A DNA stretch of 64,000 nt from assembly GCF_010548275.1 (NCBI RefSeq), contig NZ_JAAGLT010000009.1:186001-250000 (forward strand), read 5' to 3'. Positions 32,442 through 42,002 of this stretch are shown piece after piece. Each line of letters begins with the position of its first letter. The stretch's first letter is position 1. The stretch is from Streptomyces sp. SID12488 (GTDB lineage Bacteria > Actinomycetota > Actinomycetes > Streptomycetales > Streptomycetaceae). The notes under the pieces are model-generated. The model was not told the DNA's origin, searched no databases, and worked only from the letters and a program-made list of their open reading frames with translations. The translations under genes were made by a program, and so were the position numbers.

Positions 32442-32923
32442 GAAGCCGCCGACTCGCGTACGTCCACGAGGGTCGCGCCGGCGTGGGCGATCAGGGCCTT
32501 CGGCTCCATGGGGAACACGGTGTACGGGGTGCCGGCGGCGGCCCAGACGACGTCGTGCTCCAGCAGAGAACGGTCCGCGAGCACCCGGGTCCTGGTCCGG
32601 TGCCCGAAGGGCGGCACGCCCCCGATGGCGTACCCGGTGGTATCCCGTACGACGTCCACCTTGGCGCGGGTGACCTTCGCGGCCATGAGTTCGCGCCGGA
32701 CGAGCTCGACGTCGACGCGGGAGGCGCCGTCCATGAGGACGAGCACCGGGACTCCGTCGGCGGAGAAGATCAGCGACTTGCAGATCTGGCTCAACTCACA
32801 CCCGATCGCGGCGGCGGCCTCGGCGGCGGTACGGGTCTCGTCCGGGAACCGGCGGATACGGGCGTGGAGCTCTCCGAGGCCCAGCTCATCGAGGGCCTCG
32901 GCGAAACGGGAGGACGTGGTCAT
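32438..32923 (-). CDS. YbaK/ProX-family aminoacyl-tRNA deacylase
   Basis: 161 residues of the YbaK/EbsC fold, which edits mischarged tRNA in trans. It has TAAEAAAAIGCELSQICKSLIF with the conserved Lys, a DVVRDTTGYAIGGVPPFGH Gly/Pro block, and VWAAAGTPYTVFPM near the end. ATG 32923 is preferred to an in-frame GTG at 32932. It is coupled to the broken EamA gene by a GTGA overlap, so the pair formed an operon before the element arrived. Confidence 0.9.
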   Translation of the reverse strand: MTTSSRFAEALDELGLGELHARIRRFPDETRTAAEAAAAIGCELSQICKSLIFSADGVPVLVLMDGASRVDVELVRRELMAAKVTRAKVDVVRDTTGYAIGGVPPFGHRTRTRVLADRSLLEHDVVWAAAGTPYTVFPMEPKALIAHAGATLVDVRESAAS

Positions 32924-32933
32924 GCCCGGCACG

Positions 32934-33125
32934 CTAGCTGGCGGACAGATGCGTTACGAACCTATTCCAGGTGGTGGGATCGAGGGTGAGGTGCGGGGTG
33001 TGGGTGGGGGTCTTTGAATCCCGGATGTGGATGACGTGCGGGGTGGTGGCTACTTCTACGCAGTCGCCGGGTTCACTGCTGTCGCTGTAGCTGCTCTTGA
33101 ACCAGCGGAGTTCCGAGGTGCTCAT
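32934..33125 (-). CDS. DUF397 protein
   Basis: 63 residues with the hallmark LRWFKSSYSDSSEPGDCVEVA, VIHIRDSK and a C-terminal WNRFVTHL. DUF397 proteins are small partners of Scr1-type XRE regulators in Streptomyces. The ATG overlaps the stop of the XRE gene upstream, the usual pairing, and BldB-like regulatory functions are known for the class. Confidence 0.92.
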   Translation of the reverse strand: MSTSELRWFKSSYSDSSEPGDCVEVATTPHVIHIRDSKTPTHTPHLTLDPTTWNRFVTHLSAS

Positions 33126-33967
33126 AACGCTCCAAGCGCTCGCTCGATGAAGGCCAGCGACTCCCCAGGCGGGAGAGCCTGCGCCCGGATCATCCCATAA
33201 CGCAGCTCAAGGACCCGCAGATCCCTGGGACTTGAGATCGGACGGGCATTGAACGCACCTTCGCAACGACCGACCGCCGAGCCATCGGCGAACTTCAGCA
33301 CCTGGATCAGGCCCTGCATGCTGGCGTGATCCTCACGGTCTGTCGGCATGACCTGGATCATGACGTTCCGCAACTCACTGACCTCCAGCAGGTGTTCGAG
33401 CTGCCGACGTAGCACCATTTTCCCTCCGATCGGCCGCTCAAGAGTCACCTGTTCCTGGATGAAGCTGAACGAAGGTGTGGGCTCCCGGTCGAAGACCGTT
33501 TTACGGGCCATGCGCGCGGCAACTTCCCGTTCCACCTCACCGGAAGAGAGCGGTGGCTGACGTGTCTCGAACAATGCCTTCGCGTACTCCGGCGTCTGCA
33601 GCAGGCCGTGGATGTTGTGGTTGCCGTACAACAACAACTCGACGGCCCGCCCCTCAAGCTCCTTAAGATCCCGCACCTTCTTCGGGTACTGCGCGTCCTC
33701 CACGTACTTCCGCATGGCGACGATCGCGCCCCGCGCGTTCACCAACTCATCGGCGCTGTACAGGAATTCGACCCGGGGAATCCGTGCCCCGCGTTCGACC
33801 TTCCGGATCAGGTCCTCGCCGTACCGCATGGCCGCCCCGAAGTCGGCCACCGACATTCCGGCGGCCTCCCTGTGGAACTTGATCACGCCGCCCACGACCT
33901 CGATCATCGGCGCCATATCGTCGCCGGGCTCGATCGCCCAGCCCACCTCGTCCACGTCTTCGCTCAT
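33122..33967 (-). CDS. Scr1-family XRE regulator (HTH plus DUF5753)
   Basis: 281 residues. The HTH is near residues 24-80 (VIKFHREAAGMSVADFGAAMRYGEDLIRKVERG) and the DUF5753-type C-terminal domain (about 95-275) has LLQTPEYAKALFETR, FIQEQVTLERPIGG and LRNVMIQVMP. ATG 33967 has GGAGG 5 bases upstream; a longer frame starts at 34030. With DUF397 it forms a toxin-antitoxin-like or developmental regulatory pair. It is the third such XRE-type regulator in the window but lies outside the element. Confidence 0.88.
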   Translation of the reverse strand: MSEDVDEVGWAIEPGDDMAPMIEVVGGVIKFHREAAGMSVADFGAAMRYGEDLIRKVERGARIPRVEFLYSADELVNARGAIVAMRKYVEDAQYPKKVRDLKELEGRAVELLLYGNHNIHGLLQTPEYAKALFETRQPPLSSGEVEREVAARMARKTVFDREPTPSFSFIQEQVTLERPIGGKMVLRRQLEHLLEVSELRNVMIQVMPTDREDHASMQGLIQVLKFADGSAVGRCEGAFNARPISSPRDLRVLELRYGMIRAQALPPGESLAFIERALGAL

Positions 33968-34038
33968 ACCCACCTCCAACGGCGACCCGTACCCGAACGG
34001 CACTGCGGACAGCCGGGACAGGCGGGACAAACACCGGA

Positions 34039-34069
34039 AAGGGGCACTCCGCAGCGCGGGGTGCCCCTT
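34039..34069. terminator. Hairpin between the XRE and MMPL genes
   Basis: AAGGGGCAC (34039-34047) pairs with GTGCCCCTT (34061-34069). It follows the MMPL gene on the minus strand and is a likely rho-independent terminator. Confidence 0.7.
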
Positions 34070-34090
34070 CTCAGCTTGCCGGCGTCCGAC

Positions 34091-36343
34091 TCAGACCTGT
34101 ACGAGCTCCCGGTCCTCGTCGTTCGGACGGTTGTCGTCGTCCAGGGTGCGCAGTCCCTCGCCCTCCACGTCGACGTTGGGGAGTACGCGGTCCAGCCACT
34201 TCGGGAGCCACCAGGCCCGCTTGCCCAGCAGGGCCAGCACGGCCGGGACGATCGCCATGCGGACCACGAACGCGTCGAAGAAGACCGCGATCGCCAGGCC
34301 GAAGCCGAAGAGCTTGATCATCGACTCGCTGGAGCTGATGAAGCCGCCGAAGACGGCCATCATGATGATCGCGGCGGCGACCACGACCCGGGCGCTGTGC
34401 CTGAACCCGGTCACCACGGCGTTCGACGGCGACTCACCGTGGACGTACGCCTCCCGCATGCGGGTCACGAGGAACACCTCGTAGTCCATCGCGAGACCGA
34501 AGACCACACCGACCATGAAGATCGGCACCATCGACATGATCGGGCCGGTCTCCTCGACGCCGAGCAGGCCGCTCAGCCAGCCCCACTGGAAGACCGCGAC
34601 CACTGCGCCGAGCGCGGCGAGGACGCTGAGCAGGAAGCCCAGGGCCGCCTTGAGCGGGACCAGGATGGAGCGGAAGACCAGGATCAGGAGCAGGAACGCG
34701 AGGCCGACGACCAGGCCCAGGTAGGGGATCAGGGCGTCGTTGAGCTTCTGCGAGAAGTCGATGTTCATCGCGGTGGTGCCCGTGACCAGCACCGTCGCGC
34801 CGGTCTCGGCCTTGACGTCGGCACTCTGGTCGCGGATCGCGTGCACCAGGCCCTCGGTCTGGGTCGAGGACGGCTTGGAGTCCGGGATCACAGCGATCGT
34901 CGCGGTGTCGCCGGCCTTGTTGAACTGGGCCGGGGCGACCGTGACGACGTCCTTGAGGCCCTTGATCCGGTCGACCAGCTTGTCGACACCGGCCTGGGGG
35001 TCGGCGGTGCCCCGGGCGTCGTAGACGACCATCAGGGGACCGTTGAAGCCGGGGCCGAAGCCCTCCGACAGCAGGTCGTAAGCCCTGCGCTGGGTCGTGG
35101 ACGTCGGCTGCGAGCCGTCGTCGGGCAGGCCCAGTTCCAGCTGGGTGACCGGGAGCGCGATCGCTCCCAGACCGAGCACACTGAACATCAGTACGGCGAC
35201 CGGCCGGCGGATGACGAAGCGCGCCCACCGGGTGCCCATGTTGGGCCCGGCGACCGGCTTGACCTGCTCGTTCGTCTCGCTCTCGCTCGTGCCCTTCTTC
35301 GCCTTCTTGCTCTTCTTGTCCTTCTTCTGGCCCGCCGGCTGGACCTTGCGGCCCGCGTATCCGAGCAGTGCCGGGATCAGGGTCAGCGCGATGAGTACGG
35401 CGACCACGACCGTGCCGGACGCCGCGAGGCCCATCTTGGTCAGCATCGGGACGTTGACGACAGCGAGGCCCGCCAGGGCGATCACGACGGTGAGGCCCGC
35501 GAAGACCACCGCCGAGCCGGCGGTGCCGGTGGCCCGGCCGACCGCCTCCTCGCGGTCACGGCCGTCGGCCAGTTCACCGCGGTAACGGGAGACGATGAAC
35601 AGCGCGTAGTCGATGCCGACCGCGAGACCGATCATCAGCGCGAGCGTGGACGTGCTGTCGCCGAGGTCGAGCGCGTTGGCGAGGGAGGTGATGGTGGCGC
35701 CGGCGATACCGACGCCGATGACCGCCGTCAGCAGCGGCAGTCCGGCCGCGACCAGCGAGCCCAGGGTGATGACGAGGACGAGCGCGGCGATGGCGATGCC
35801 GACGACCTCGCCGACCGCTCCCGGCTCGGACTCCGCCTGCAGCGCGTCACCCCCGACGTCGACGGTCAGCCCGGCGGCCCGGGCATCGTCGCCGGCCTTC
35901 TCCAGGGAGTCCTTGGTCGAGTCCGCCAGTTCCATGCCGGGCAGCGTGTACTTCACCGACGTGTAGGCGACCGTCCCGTCCTGGCTGACGGCGCCTGTCG
36001 TGAACGGATCGGAGACGGAGACGACTTCGGAGCCGTCGCCCAGTTGCTTGACGGTCTTCGTCACGGTCGCCTTGTTGGCAGCGTCCGTCATCTTCTGGCC
36101 CTCGGGCGCCTTGAAGACCATGCGCCCGGTCGCTCCGTCGGCGCTGGCGCCGGGGAAACGCTGTTCCAGCAGGTCGAAGGCCTTCTGGGCCTCCGTACCC
36201 GGAATGGAGAAGGAGGTGGTGCCCGCGGCGGGCGCGCTGGCCGCGCCGACTCCCGCGAGCGTCAGCAGCGCCACCCATATCAGAGCGACGAAATGCCGTC
36301 GCCTGAAGGCGAGCCGGCCGAGTTTGTAGAGGAACGTGGCCAC
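34091..36343 (-). CDS. MMPL-family RND transporter
   Basis: 750 residues, two homologous halves. Each has one helix, a large extracellular domain and a block of about five helices. Landmarks: GIDYALFIVSRYR and GLAMDYEVFLVTRMR (the conserved Asp-Tyr motifs of the proton path) and the Lys-rich loop KKDKKSKKAKKG. GTG 36343 (MATFLYKLG) fits the start of helix 1; the ORF extends upstream to 36379. Exports lipids, siderophores or drugs in relatives. Downstream of a TetR gene in the same direction, which probably controls it. Confidence 0.9.
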   Translation of the reverse strand: MATFLYKLGRLAFRRRHFVALIWVALLTLAGVGAASAPAAGTTSFSIPGTEAQKAFDLLEQRFPGASADGATGRMVFKAPEGQKMTDAANKATVTKTVKQLGDGSEVVSVSDPFTTGAVSQDGTVAYTSVKYTLPGMELADSTKDSLEKAGDDARAAGLTVDVGGDALQAESEPGAVGEVVGIAIAALVLVITLGSLVAAGLPLLTAVIGVGIAGATITSLANALDLGDSTSTLALMIGLAVGIDYALFIVSRYRGELADGRDREEAVGRATGTAGSAVVFAGLTVVIALAGLAVVNVPMLTKMGLAASGTVVVAVLIALTLIPALLGYAGRKVQPAGQKKDKKSKKAKKGTSESETNEQVKPVAGPNMGTRWARFVIRRPVAVLMFSVLGLGAIALPVTQLELGLPDDGSQPTSTTQRRAYDLLSEGFGPGFNGPLMVVYDARGTADPQAGVDKLVDRIKGLKDVVTVAPAQFNKAGDTATIAVIPDSKPSSTQTEGLVHAIRDQSADVKAETGATVLVTGTTAMNIDFSQKLNDALIPYLGLVVGLAFLLLILVFRSILVPLKAALGFLLSVLAALGAVVAVFQWGWLSGLLGVEETGPIMSMVPIFMVGVVFGLAMDYEVFLVTRMREAYVHGESPSNAVVTGFRHSARVVVAAAIIMMAVFGGFISSSESMIKLFGFGLAIAVFFDAFVVRMAIVPAVLALLGKRAWWLPKWLDRVLPNVDVEGEGLRTLDDDNRPNDEDRELVQV

Positions 36344-36526
36344 GAGGGGCGTACTCCCGGTCAGGTCGTTGAACAGCAACAGGGCAGGGTTGATCGGCCT
36401 GTTGGGGCGCAGGAGGGATCAGCCCGACGACGTGAGCGCTCGCGTCAGGTGCAAGGCAGGTACGGGTCAGGTGCAAGTGGGGTGATACGTGGGGTTGTTC
36501 AAGGGCTGGTTCGGAGACGGGCTGTC

Positions 36527-37132
36527 CTACGTGACCGGTACGCAGAGGGCGGGGAGCACCACGGCGTCGATGTAGTCACGCAAGTAGGCCTGCGTCGGGG
36601 GCAGTTCGTCGATGAGCGAGCGCGCGATGAAGCCGCCGATCATCATGTGCAGCACATAACCCATCGCCGGGTTGTCCGCGCTGACCTCACCCCGGTCGAC
36701 AGCCCGCCCCAGCACCTTGCGGAACTCGGCCATCTCAGGCTCGATGAGCAGTTCCCGAAGTGCTTTGAGGAGATCGGGGTTTCCGTGGACCGCCATGCCC
36801 AGAGCCCGCATCAGCGCGGAGGTCTGTTCCATGGCGCAGTCGTCCTCGCGGAGCAGCAGGGTATGGAAGTCGCCGCGCAGGGACCCGGTGTCGACAGCGG
36901 CGATGGCGCCGCCACCCGGCTTGAAGTGCCGCAGCGCTCTGACCACCAGTTCGGCCTTGCCACCCCACTGGCGGTAGAGCGTGGCCTTGCTGGACTTCGT
37001 ACGGGCGGCGACGGCGTCCATGGTGAGCGCCTCGTAGCCGACTTCCCGGAGCAGGTCGAGCGTGGCGCCGTACAGCTCGGCCTCCCGCTCGGGTGTGATC
37101 CGACTACGACGCGCCGTTGCGACCTCGGTCAT
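36527..37132 (-). CDS. TetR-family repressor of the MMPL transporter
   Basis: 201 residues. The N-terminal TetR HTH (about 15-60) reads REVGYEALTMDAVAARTKSSKATLYRQWGGKAELV, with a C-terminal ligand domain of the TetR_C type. ATG 37132 has GGGAAGGG 8 bases upstream. It is co-oriented with the MMPL gene 183 bases downstream. Palindromes matching a TetR operator lie upstream at 37,229, so autoregulation together with transporter control is likely. Confidence 0.9.
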   Translation of the reverse strand: MTEVATARRSRITPEREAELYGATLDLLREVGYEALTMDAVAARTKSSKATLYRQWGGKAELVVRALRHFKPGGGAIAAVDTGSLRGDFHTLLLREDDCAMEQTSALMRALGMAVHGNPDLLKALRELLIEPEMAEFRKVLGRAVDRGEVSADNPAMGYVLHMMIGGFIARSLIDELPPTQAYLRDYIDAVVLPALCVPVT

Positions 37133-37174
37133 GTCTCTCACCCTTCCCTGATCCGGTCCCGGACTCGGACGACA

Positions 37175-37243
37175 CCGTTTCGTTCAGCTACGCCCTACGT
37201 CAATGAACATACCCTGAGAATCATAGAAACGAAACCGTTTCGT
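37175..37243. promoter_or_regulatory. TetR-type operators in the divergent promoter region
   Basis: Near-perfect palindrome ACGAAAC-C-GTTTCGT at 37229-37243 and a half copy CCGTTTCGT at 37175-37183. They lie between the TetR start and the tricorn gene, so both promoters may be affected. Confidence 0.7.
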
Positions 37244-37336
37244 ACGTGTCCTCGCTCACGGGCCGCGTTCACTCGTATCCGTGTTTCCGATATTTCACAA
37301 GTTGCCCGGGCCCGATTCCCGGAAAAGCATGAGGAG

Positions 37337-40300
37337 GTGAGCTATCTGCGCCTGCCCCACCTCAACGGTGACCTGCTGTGCTTCGTCGCCGAGGACGATC
37401 TCTGGCTCGCCCGCCTCGACGGAGACGGAGGACACGACGGACCGGGGTCGTCAGGGACCGACGGCCGTGCCTGGCGGCTCACCGTCGACCGTACGAAGGT
37501 CGGGCACCCTCGTTTCTCGCCCGACGGCCGGCACATCGCGTACACGAGCTGGCGCAGTCTCGTGCCCGAGATCAACCGGGTGCCGGTGGACGGCGGCCCC
37601 GCGCGGCGGCTCACCTACTGGGGCAGCGCCGACACCCAGGTCTGCGGCTGGTCCCCGGACGGCGACATCCTCGCCGTCGCCTCCCACGGCCAGCCCTTCT
37701 CCTACTTCACCTGGGCCTACAGCGTCCCGGCGGGCGGCGGCCCCGGCGGCCGGCTCCCCTGGGGTCCCGTCTCCGACATCCAGGTCGCGGACATCGGAGG
37801 GGAGCGCAAGACCCTCCTCCTCACGGGCACCCCGCCCCATGAACCGGCCGCCTGGAAGCGCTACCGGGGCGGCGCGACCGGCCGCCTCTGGCTGCACGGC
37901 GAGCGTCTGCTCCCCGACCTCGACGGCCATCTCCACTCCCCCATGTTCGTCGGCGATCGCATCGCCTTCCTCTCCGACCACGAAGGCGTCGGCAACCTGT
38001 ACTCGTGCGCGTACGACGGTTCCGGCCTGCGCCGCCACACCGACCACGACGCCTTCTACGCCCGGCACGCCTCCAGTGACGGCACCCGGGTCGTGTACCA
38101 GTGCGCGGGCGACCTGTGGATCGTCGACGACCTCGCCGCCGACTCCGTCCCCCGCCGCCTCGACGTGCGGCTCGGCGGGCCGCGCGCGGGCCGTCGTACG
38201 TACCAGGTGCCCGCCGCGCAGCACGTCGACGGGATCTCGGTCGACGAGACGGGACGCGCGAGCGCCGTCGTCGTACGCGGCAGCCTGTACTGGCTGACGC
38301 ATCGGGACGGCCCGGCGAGGACGATCACGGACACGCCCGGCGTACGCGTCCGGATGCCCGAGATGCTCGGCTCGGGCGGGCAGGTCGCCTACGTCACGGA
38401 CGCGGAGGGCGAGGACGCGATCGAGATCGCCTACCTGCCGAGGGCCAGCGGCGAGCGGGAGCCGAGGCGGCTGGCGTCCGGCCGGCTGGGCCGGGTACTG
38501 GAACTGGTGTCCGACCCTGCGGGCGAACGCCTCGCCATCGCCGCCCACGACGGCCGACTTCTCCTCATCGACGCGGCGGAGGAGTCGAACGGGGAGGTCA
38601 CCGAGCTGATCTGCTCCCTCAACGGGCCGGTCACGGACCTCGCCTTCTCCCCCGACGGCGCCTGGCTGACCTGGTCGCACCCCGGCATCGGCCGCTCCCT
38701 GCGCCAGATCAAGATGGCCCGTATAAAGGACCGCCTGATCGTCGACGTCACCAATGGCCGCTTCGAGGACGAGAACCCGGTCTTCACCAGGGACGGCCGC
38801 TATCTGGCTTTCCTCTCCTGGCGGGGCTTCGACCCGGTGTACGACGTCCACACCGGCGACCTGTCCTTCCCGCTCGGCTGCCGGCCCTACCTTGTCCCCC
38901 TCTCCTCCGCGACCCCCTCCCCCTTCGCGCTCTCCCCCGACGGACGTCCGGCCGCCGGTGGTCTGGACCCCGCCGAGGACGAGGGTGCCGACGGCACGGT
39001 GACCGTCGAGGCCGAGGGCCTGGAGAGCCGGGTGACGCCCTTCCCGGTCGCCGCCTCCAAGTACTCGGCGCTGTACCCGGTCGCGGGCGGCGGGCTGGTG
39101 TGGCTGCGCTGGCCGATCTCGGGCGCACTGGGCGAGACATTCGCCAACCCGGCAGACACGAGCGGCCGGCCGACACTCGAACACTTCAACCTCAGCAAGG
39201 GAAAGAAGTCCGAACTCGTCGACCACCTCGACTGGTTCGCGGTGAGCGGCGACGCCTCACGGCTGGTCGTCGTGGACGAGGACGAGCTGCGCGCGGTGCC
39301 CTCCACCGACCCGGGCGACGGCGACACGACCGTCTGGATCGACCTGCGCCGGGTCCTGCACGAGGTCGACCCCCCGGCGGAATGGCGCCAGTCGTACGAG
39401 GAGGCGGGCCGTCTGATCCGCGCCTACTTCTGGGAACCCCGCATGTGCGGCATCGACTGGGACGCGGTGCTGGAGCAGTACCGCCCGCTCGTCGAACGGG
39501 TCGCGTCCCCCGACGAGTTCGCGGACCTGCTGCGGGAGGTCCTGGGCGAGCTGGGCACGTCCCACGCGTACGTGACAGCCGCCCGCCGCAACGAGGGCCC
39601 GCCCCACTACCAGCGCAGGCAGGGCCTGCTGGGCGCCAACTTCGTTCGCAGGGAGGGTGGTTGGATGCTCGACCGGATTCTCCCCGGCGACTCGTCCGAC
39701 TCCAAGGCCCGTTCCCCGCTGGCCGGTTCGGGAATCCGGGAGGGCGCGCTGCTCACGCATGTGGACGGGCGCCCGGTGGACCCGGTGACGGGCCCGTTCC
39801 CCTTGCTCGCGGGCGCGGGCGGTACGACGGTGGAGCTGACGTTCACGCCGGTGCACGACGCTCCCGGCGAGGGGCGGGCCAGGCGGGTCGCGGTGGTCCC
39901 CCTCGTCGATGAACGTCCGTTGCGGTATCAGGACTGGGTGGCCAAACGCCGGGAAGTGGTACGGGAGTTGAGCGGCGGCCGGTGCGGTTACCTGCACATC
40001 CCCGACATGGGCGGCTCGGGCTGGGCCCAGTTCAACCGCGACCTGCGCATGGAGGTGTCGAGGCCCGCCCTCATCGTCGACGTGCGCGGCAACGCCGGCG
40101 GCCACATCAGCGAACTGGTGGTGGAGAAACTGACGCGCACGATCCTGGGCTGGGACCTGACCCGCAATGCCCAGGCGGTCTCGTACGCCTCGAACGCCCC
40201 CCGGGGACCGGTGGTCGCCCTCGCCGACGAGGCGACGTCCTCCGACGGCGACATGATCACGGCCGCCTTCAAACTGCTGAAACTCGGCCCGGTGGTGGGT

Positions 40301-40606
40301 CAACGGACCTGGGGCGGAGTGGTCGGCATGACCGGCCGCCACCGCCTGGGCGACGGCACGGTGATCACGGTCCCGATGAACGCGGCATGGCTCGACACCT
40401 ACGGCTGGACAGTGGAGAACCAGGGCGTCGCCCCGGACCTGGAGGTCCTGCGCACACCCCTCGACTGGGCAGAGGGCCGCCACGTCGAAACGGACGACGC
40501 CATCAAACTGGCCCTGGCCCTACTGGAGTCCCATCCTGCGGCAACTCCCCCGGACTACACCGAGGTCCCGAACAGGGCCAGACCAAAACTCCCCCCACGT
40601 ACGTGA
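37337..40606 (+). CDS. tri: Tricorn protease homologue (S41 family)
   Basis: 1089 residues, the length of Thermoplasma tricorn. Two N-terminal beta-propellers (about 1-680) have WD-like repeats such as GHPRFSPDGRHIAYTS and DLAFSPDGAWLTWS. A PDZ-like domain and the S41 serine protease core follow, with His743 (GTSHAYV), Ser969-Asp970 (ATSSDGDM) and a late ENQGVAPD glutamate. These lie close to the tricorn numbering H746/S965/D966/E1023. Peptides from the proteasome are the known substrates. GTG 37337 is the likely start, though GAGGAG abuts it; the open frame to the left runs antisense to the MMPL genes. Confidence 0.92.
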   Translation: MSYLRLPHLNGDLLCFVAEDDLWLARLDGDGGHDGPGSSGTDGRAWRLTVDRTKVGHPRFSPDGRHIAYTSWRSLVPEINRVPVDGGPARRLTYWGSADTQVCGWSPDGDILAVASHGQPFSYFTWAYSVPAGGGPGGRLPWGPVSDIQVADIGGERKTLLLTGTPPHEPAAWKRYRGGATGRLWLHGERLLPDLDGHLHSPMFVGDRIAFLSDHEGVGNLYSCAYDGSGLRRHTDHDAFYARHASSDGTRVVYQCAGDLWIVDDLAADSVPRRLDVRLGGPRAGRRTYQVPAAQHVDGISVDETGRASAVVVRGSLYWLTHRDGPARTITDTPGVRVRMPEMLGSGGQVAYVTDAEGEDAIEIAYLPRASGEREPRRLASGRLGRVLELVSDPAGERLAIAAHDGRLLLIDAAEESNGEVTELICSLNGPVTDLAFSPDGAWLTWSHPGIGRSLRQIKMARIKDRLIVDVTNGRFEDENPVFTRDGRYLAFLSWRGFDPVYDVHTGDLSFPLGCRPYLVPLSSATPSPFALSPDGRPAAGGLDPAEDEGADGTVTVEAEGLESRVTPFPVAASKYSALYPVAGGGLVWLRWPISGALGETFANPADTSGRPTLEHFNLSKGKKSELVDHLDWFAVSGDASRLVVVDEDELRAVPSTDPGDGDTTVWIDLRRVLHEVDPPAEWRQSYEEAGRLIRAYFWEPRMCGIDWDAVLEQYRPLVERVASPDEFADLLREVLGELGTSHAYVTAARRNEGPPHYQRRQGLLGANFVRREGGWMLDRILPGDSSDSKARSPLAGSGIREGALLTHVDGRPVDPVTGPFPLLAGAGGTTVELTFTPVHDAPGEGRARRVAVVPLVDERPLRYQDWVAKRREVVRELSGGRCGYLHIPDMGGSGWAQFNRDLRMEVSRPALIVDVRGNAGGHISELVVEKLTRTILGWDLTRNAQAVSYASNAPRGPVVALADEATSSDGDMITAAFKLLKLGPVVGQRTWGGVVGMTGRHRLGDGTVITVPMNAAWLDTYGWTVENQGVAPDLEVLRTPLDWAEGRHVETDDAIKLALALLESHPAATPPDYTEVPNRARPKLPPRT

Positions 40607-40786
40607 GACCAACTCCGGCCGCAATCTTGACGGGCGCCGAGGGCACATACCCAGGGGCGCGGGGAACTGCGCGACCAGCCCCCACCCACCCACACCCGAC
40701 AACGCACCCCCAACACCCCCAACACAAAAGCAGGGTGCCCTCAAAAAAGCCGAGGGCACCCCACGTCAAAGCTCGCTCAAGCAGGA
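40607..40786. repeat. Intergenic repeat and terminator after tri
   Basis: Contains CCAGGGGCGCGGGGAACTG and CGCGACCAGCCCCCACC, wording that recurs between genes in Streptomyces (from memory). A terminator hairpin GGGTGCCCTC (40733-40742) / GAGGGCACCC (40752-40761) around AAAAAAG serves the two convergent genes. Confidence 0.6.
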
Positions 40787-41005
40787 CTACGCCTCGTGGT
40801 CCCGATTGAGCCGCTCCGCTTCCTCACGCATCGCCCGCTCCGTCTCCTCATCACGAGGACGCCCGCGCTCCGGAGTCTCCTGACCCTGCTTACCGGACCG
40901 GTCCTCCTGGCCCTGCTGACGCTGGCCCTGCTGACCCTTCCGGGTCTGCTCCATCTTCTCCTTGGCCTGGCGGGCCTTGTCCTGCATCTCGTCCTTCATG
41001 CCCAT
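40787..41005 (-). CDS. Small hydrophilic Gln/Lys/Glu-rich protein
   Basis: 72 residues, almost entirely charged or polar (MGMKDEMQDKARQAKEKMEQ, then Gln/Gly repeats, then DEETERAMREEAERLNRDHEA). The N-terminus resembles CsbD-like stress proteins and the rest is probably disordered or coiled-coil. GGGAG lies 9 bases before the ATG. Function unknown; a desiccation or general stress role would be a guess. Confidence 0.7.
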   Translation of the reverse strand: MGMKDEMQDKARQAKEKMEQTRKGQQGQRQQGQEDRSGKQGQETPERGRPRDEETERAMREEAERLNRDHEA

Positions 41006-41093
41006 GTGGGTTCACTCCCGTAAGTGGGTGAGGGGATGGGGGCTCGACCAGATTTGCACGCCAGGACAAAGCACGCATTTCGATCAGTAACGT

Positions 41094-42002
41094 TCAGTCA
41101 CTGACCGCGTCCGACCCCCGCCCGGCACCCGCGCCCCGCGCCTCCTCGTCCGCCGCGCCACCCGCGCCCACCAGCCCGGTGCCCATCCCCTGCAACCGAC
41201 CGGAGTACCGCCCGACCTCCCGCTGCCCCACCGCACCGATCAGCCCCGGCAGATACCCCCGTACCCCCTGCATCCCGCGCAGCCATCCCTGCCCGTACAC
41301 ATGACTGGACCGTCGCTCGATCCCCGCCACGAGCCGGTCGACGGCGGGCCCCAGCGGATACGTCTTGCTGGCCGGCCACGGCAGCCGCTGCCGCAACTCC
41401 CGCATGACGTCGTCCTGGTCGGCCCCGCGCACCATGTCGGTGTCGGTCCACGACAGGTACGCGACCCCCACCCGGACGCCCTTGTACCCGACCTCGGCCC
41501 GCAGACAGTGCGCGTACGCCTCGACGCCGGCCTTGGACGCGCAGTACGCGGTCATCATCGGCGCCGGGGTGAGGGCGGCCAGGGACGCGATCTGAAGGAG
41601 ATACCCCCGACTCTCCATCAGTACCGGCAGAAACGCCCGGGCGGTGACCGCCGACCCGATCAGGTTGACCTCGATGACCCGCCGCCACGACTCCGGATCA
41701 GAGTCGACGAAGGGGCCGCCGCTCGCGACACCGGCGTTGGCGACGACGATGTCGACCTTCCCGAACCGCTCCTTGACCTCCTCCGCCACCCGGGACATCG
41801 CCTCGTGATCGGTGACATCGGCGTACCAGTACGCGCTGTCGGTGTGCAACCGTTCCGAGACCTGCTTGAGCTCGTCGGCCTCCAGCCCGACCAGCGCGAC
41901 CCTTGCCCCGCGAGCGGAGAGCTTGCGCGCGAGCAGCTCACCGACCCCCCGAGCGGCCCCCGTGACGACAGCGACCTGCCCGTCCAGACTGACCTTGCTC
42001 AT
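41094..42002 (-). CDS. Short-chain dehydrogenase/reductase
   Basis: 302 residues. NAD(P) motif TGAARGVG (about 15-22), NAG in VANAGVASGG, catalytic Ser in QIASLAAL and YxxxK as AYCASKAG. The C-terminal 60 residues are an extended tail (ERRSSHVYGQGWLRGMQG...), longer than simple SDRs. It is the last gene of a three-gene run with an alpha/beta hydrolase and a Baeyer-Villiger-type monooxygenase (overlap ATGA upstream). This suits a ketone/lactone degradation or modification route. Confidence 0.9.
   Translation of the reverse strand: MSKVSLDGQVAVVTGAARGVGELLARKLSARGARVALVGLEADELKQVSERLHTDSAYWYADVTDHEAMSRVAEEVKERFGKVDIVVANAGVASGGPFVDSDPESWRRVIEVNLIGSAVTARAFLPVLMESRGYLLQIASLAALTPAPMMTAYCASKAGVEAYAHCLRAEVGYKGVRVGVAYLSWTDTDMVRGADQDDVMRELRQRLPWPASKTYPLGPAVDRLVAGIERRSSHVYGQGWLRGMQGVRGYLPGLIGAVGQREVGRYSGRLQGMGTGLVGAGGAADEEARGAGAGRGSDAVSD

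Noticed and set aside
33608-37336. Very long plus-strand open frame running into the tricorn gene
   Set aside because: It is antisense to the XRE, MMPL and TetR genes; its His/Asp/Arg-rich translation is a GC-rich shadow. The gene starts near 37,337.
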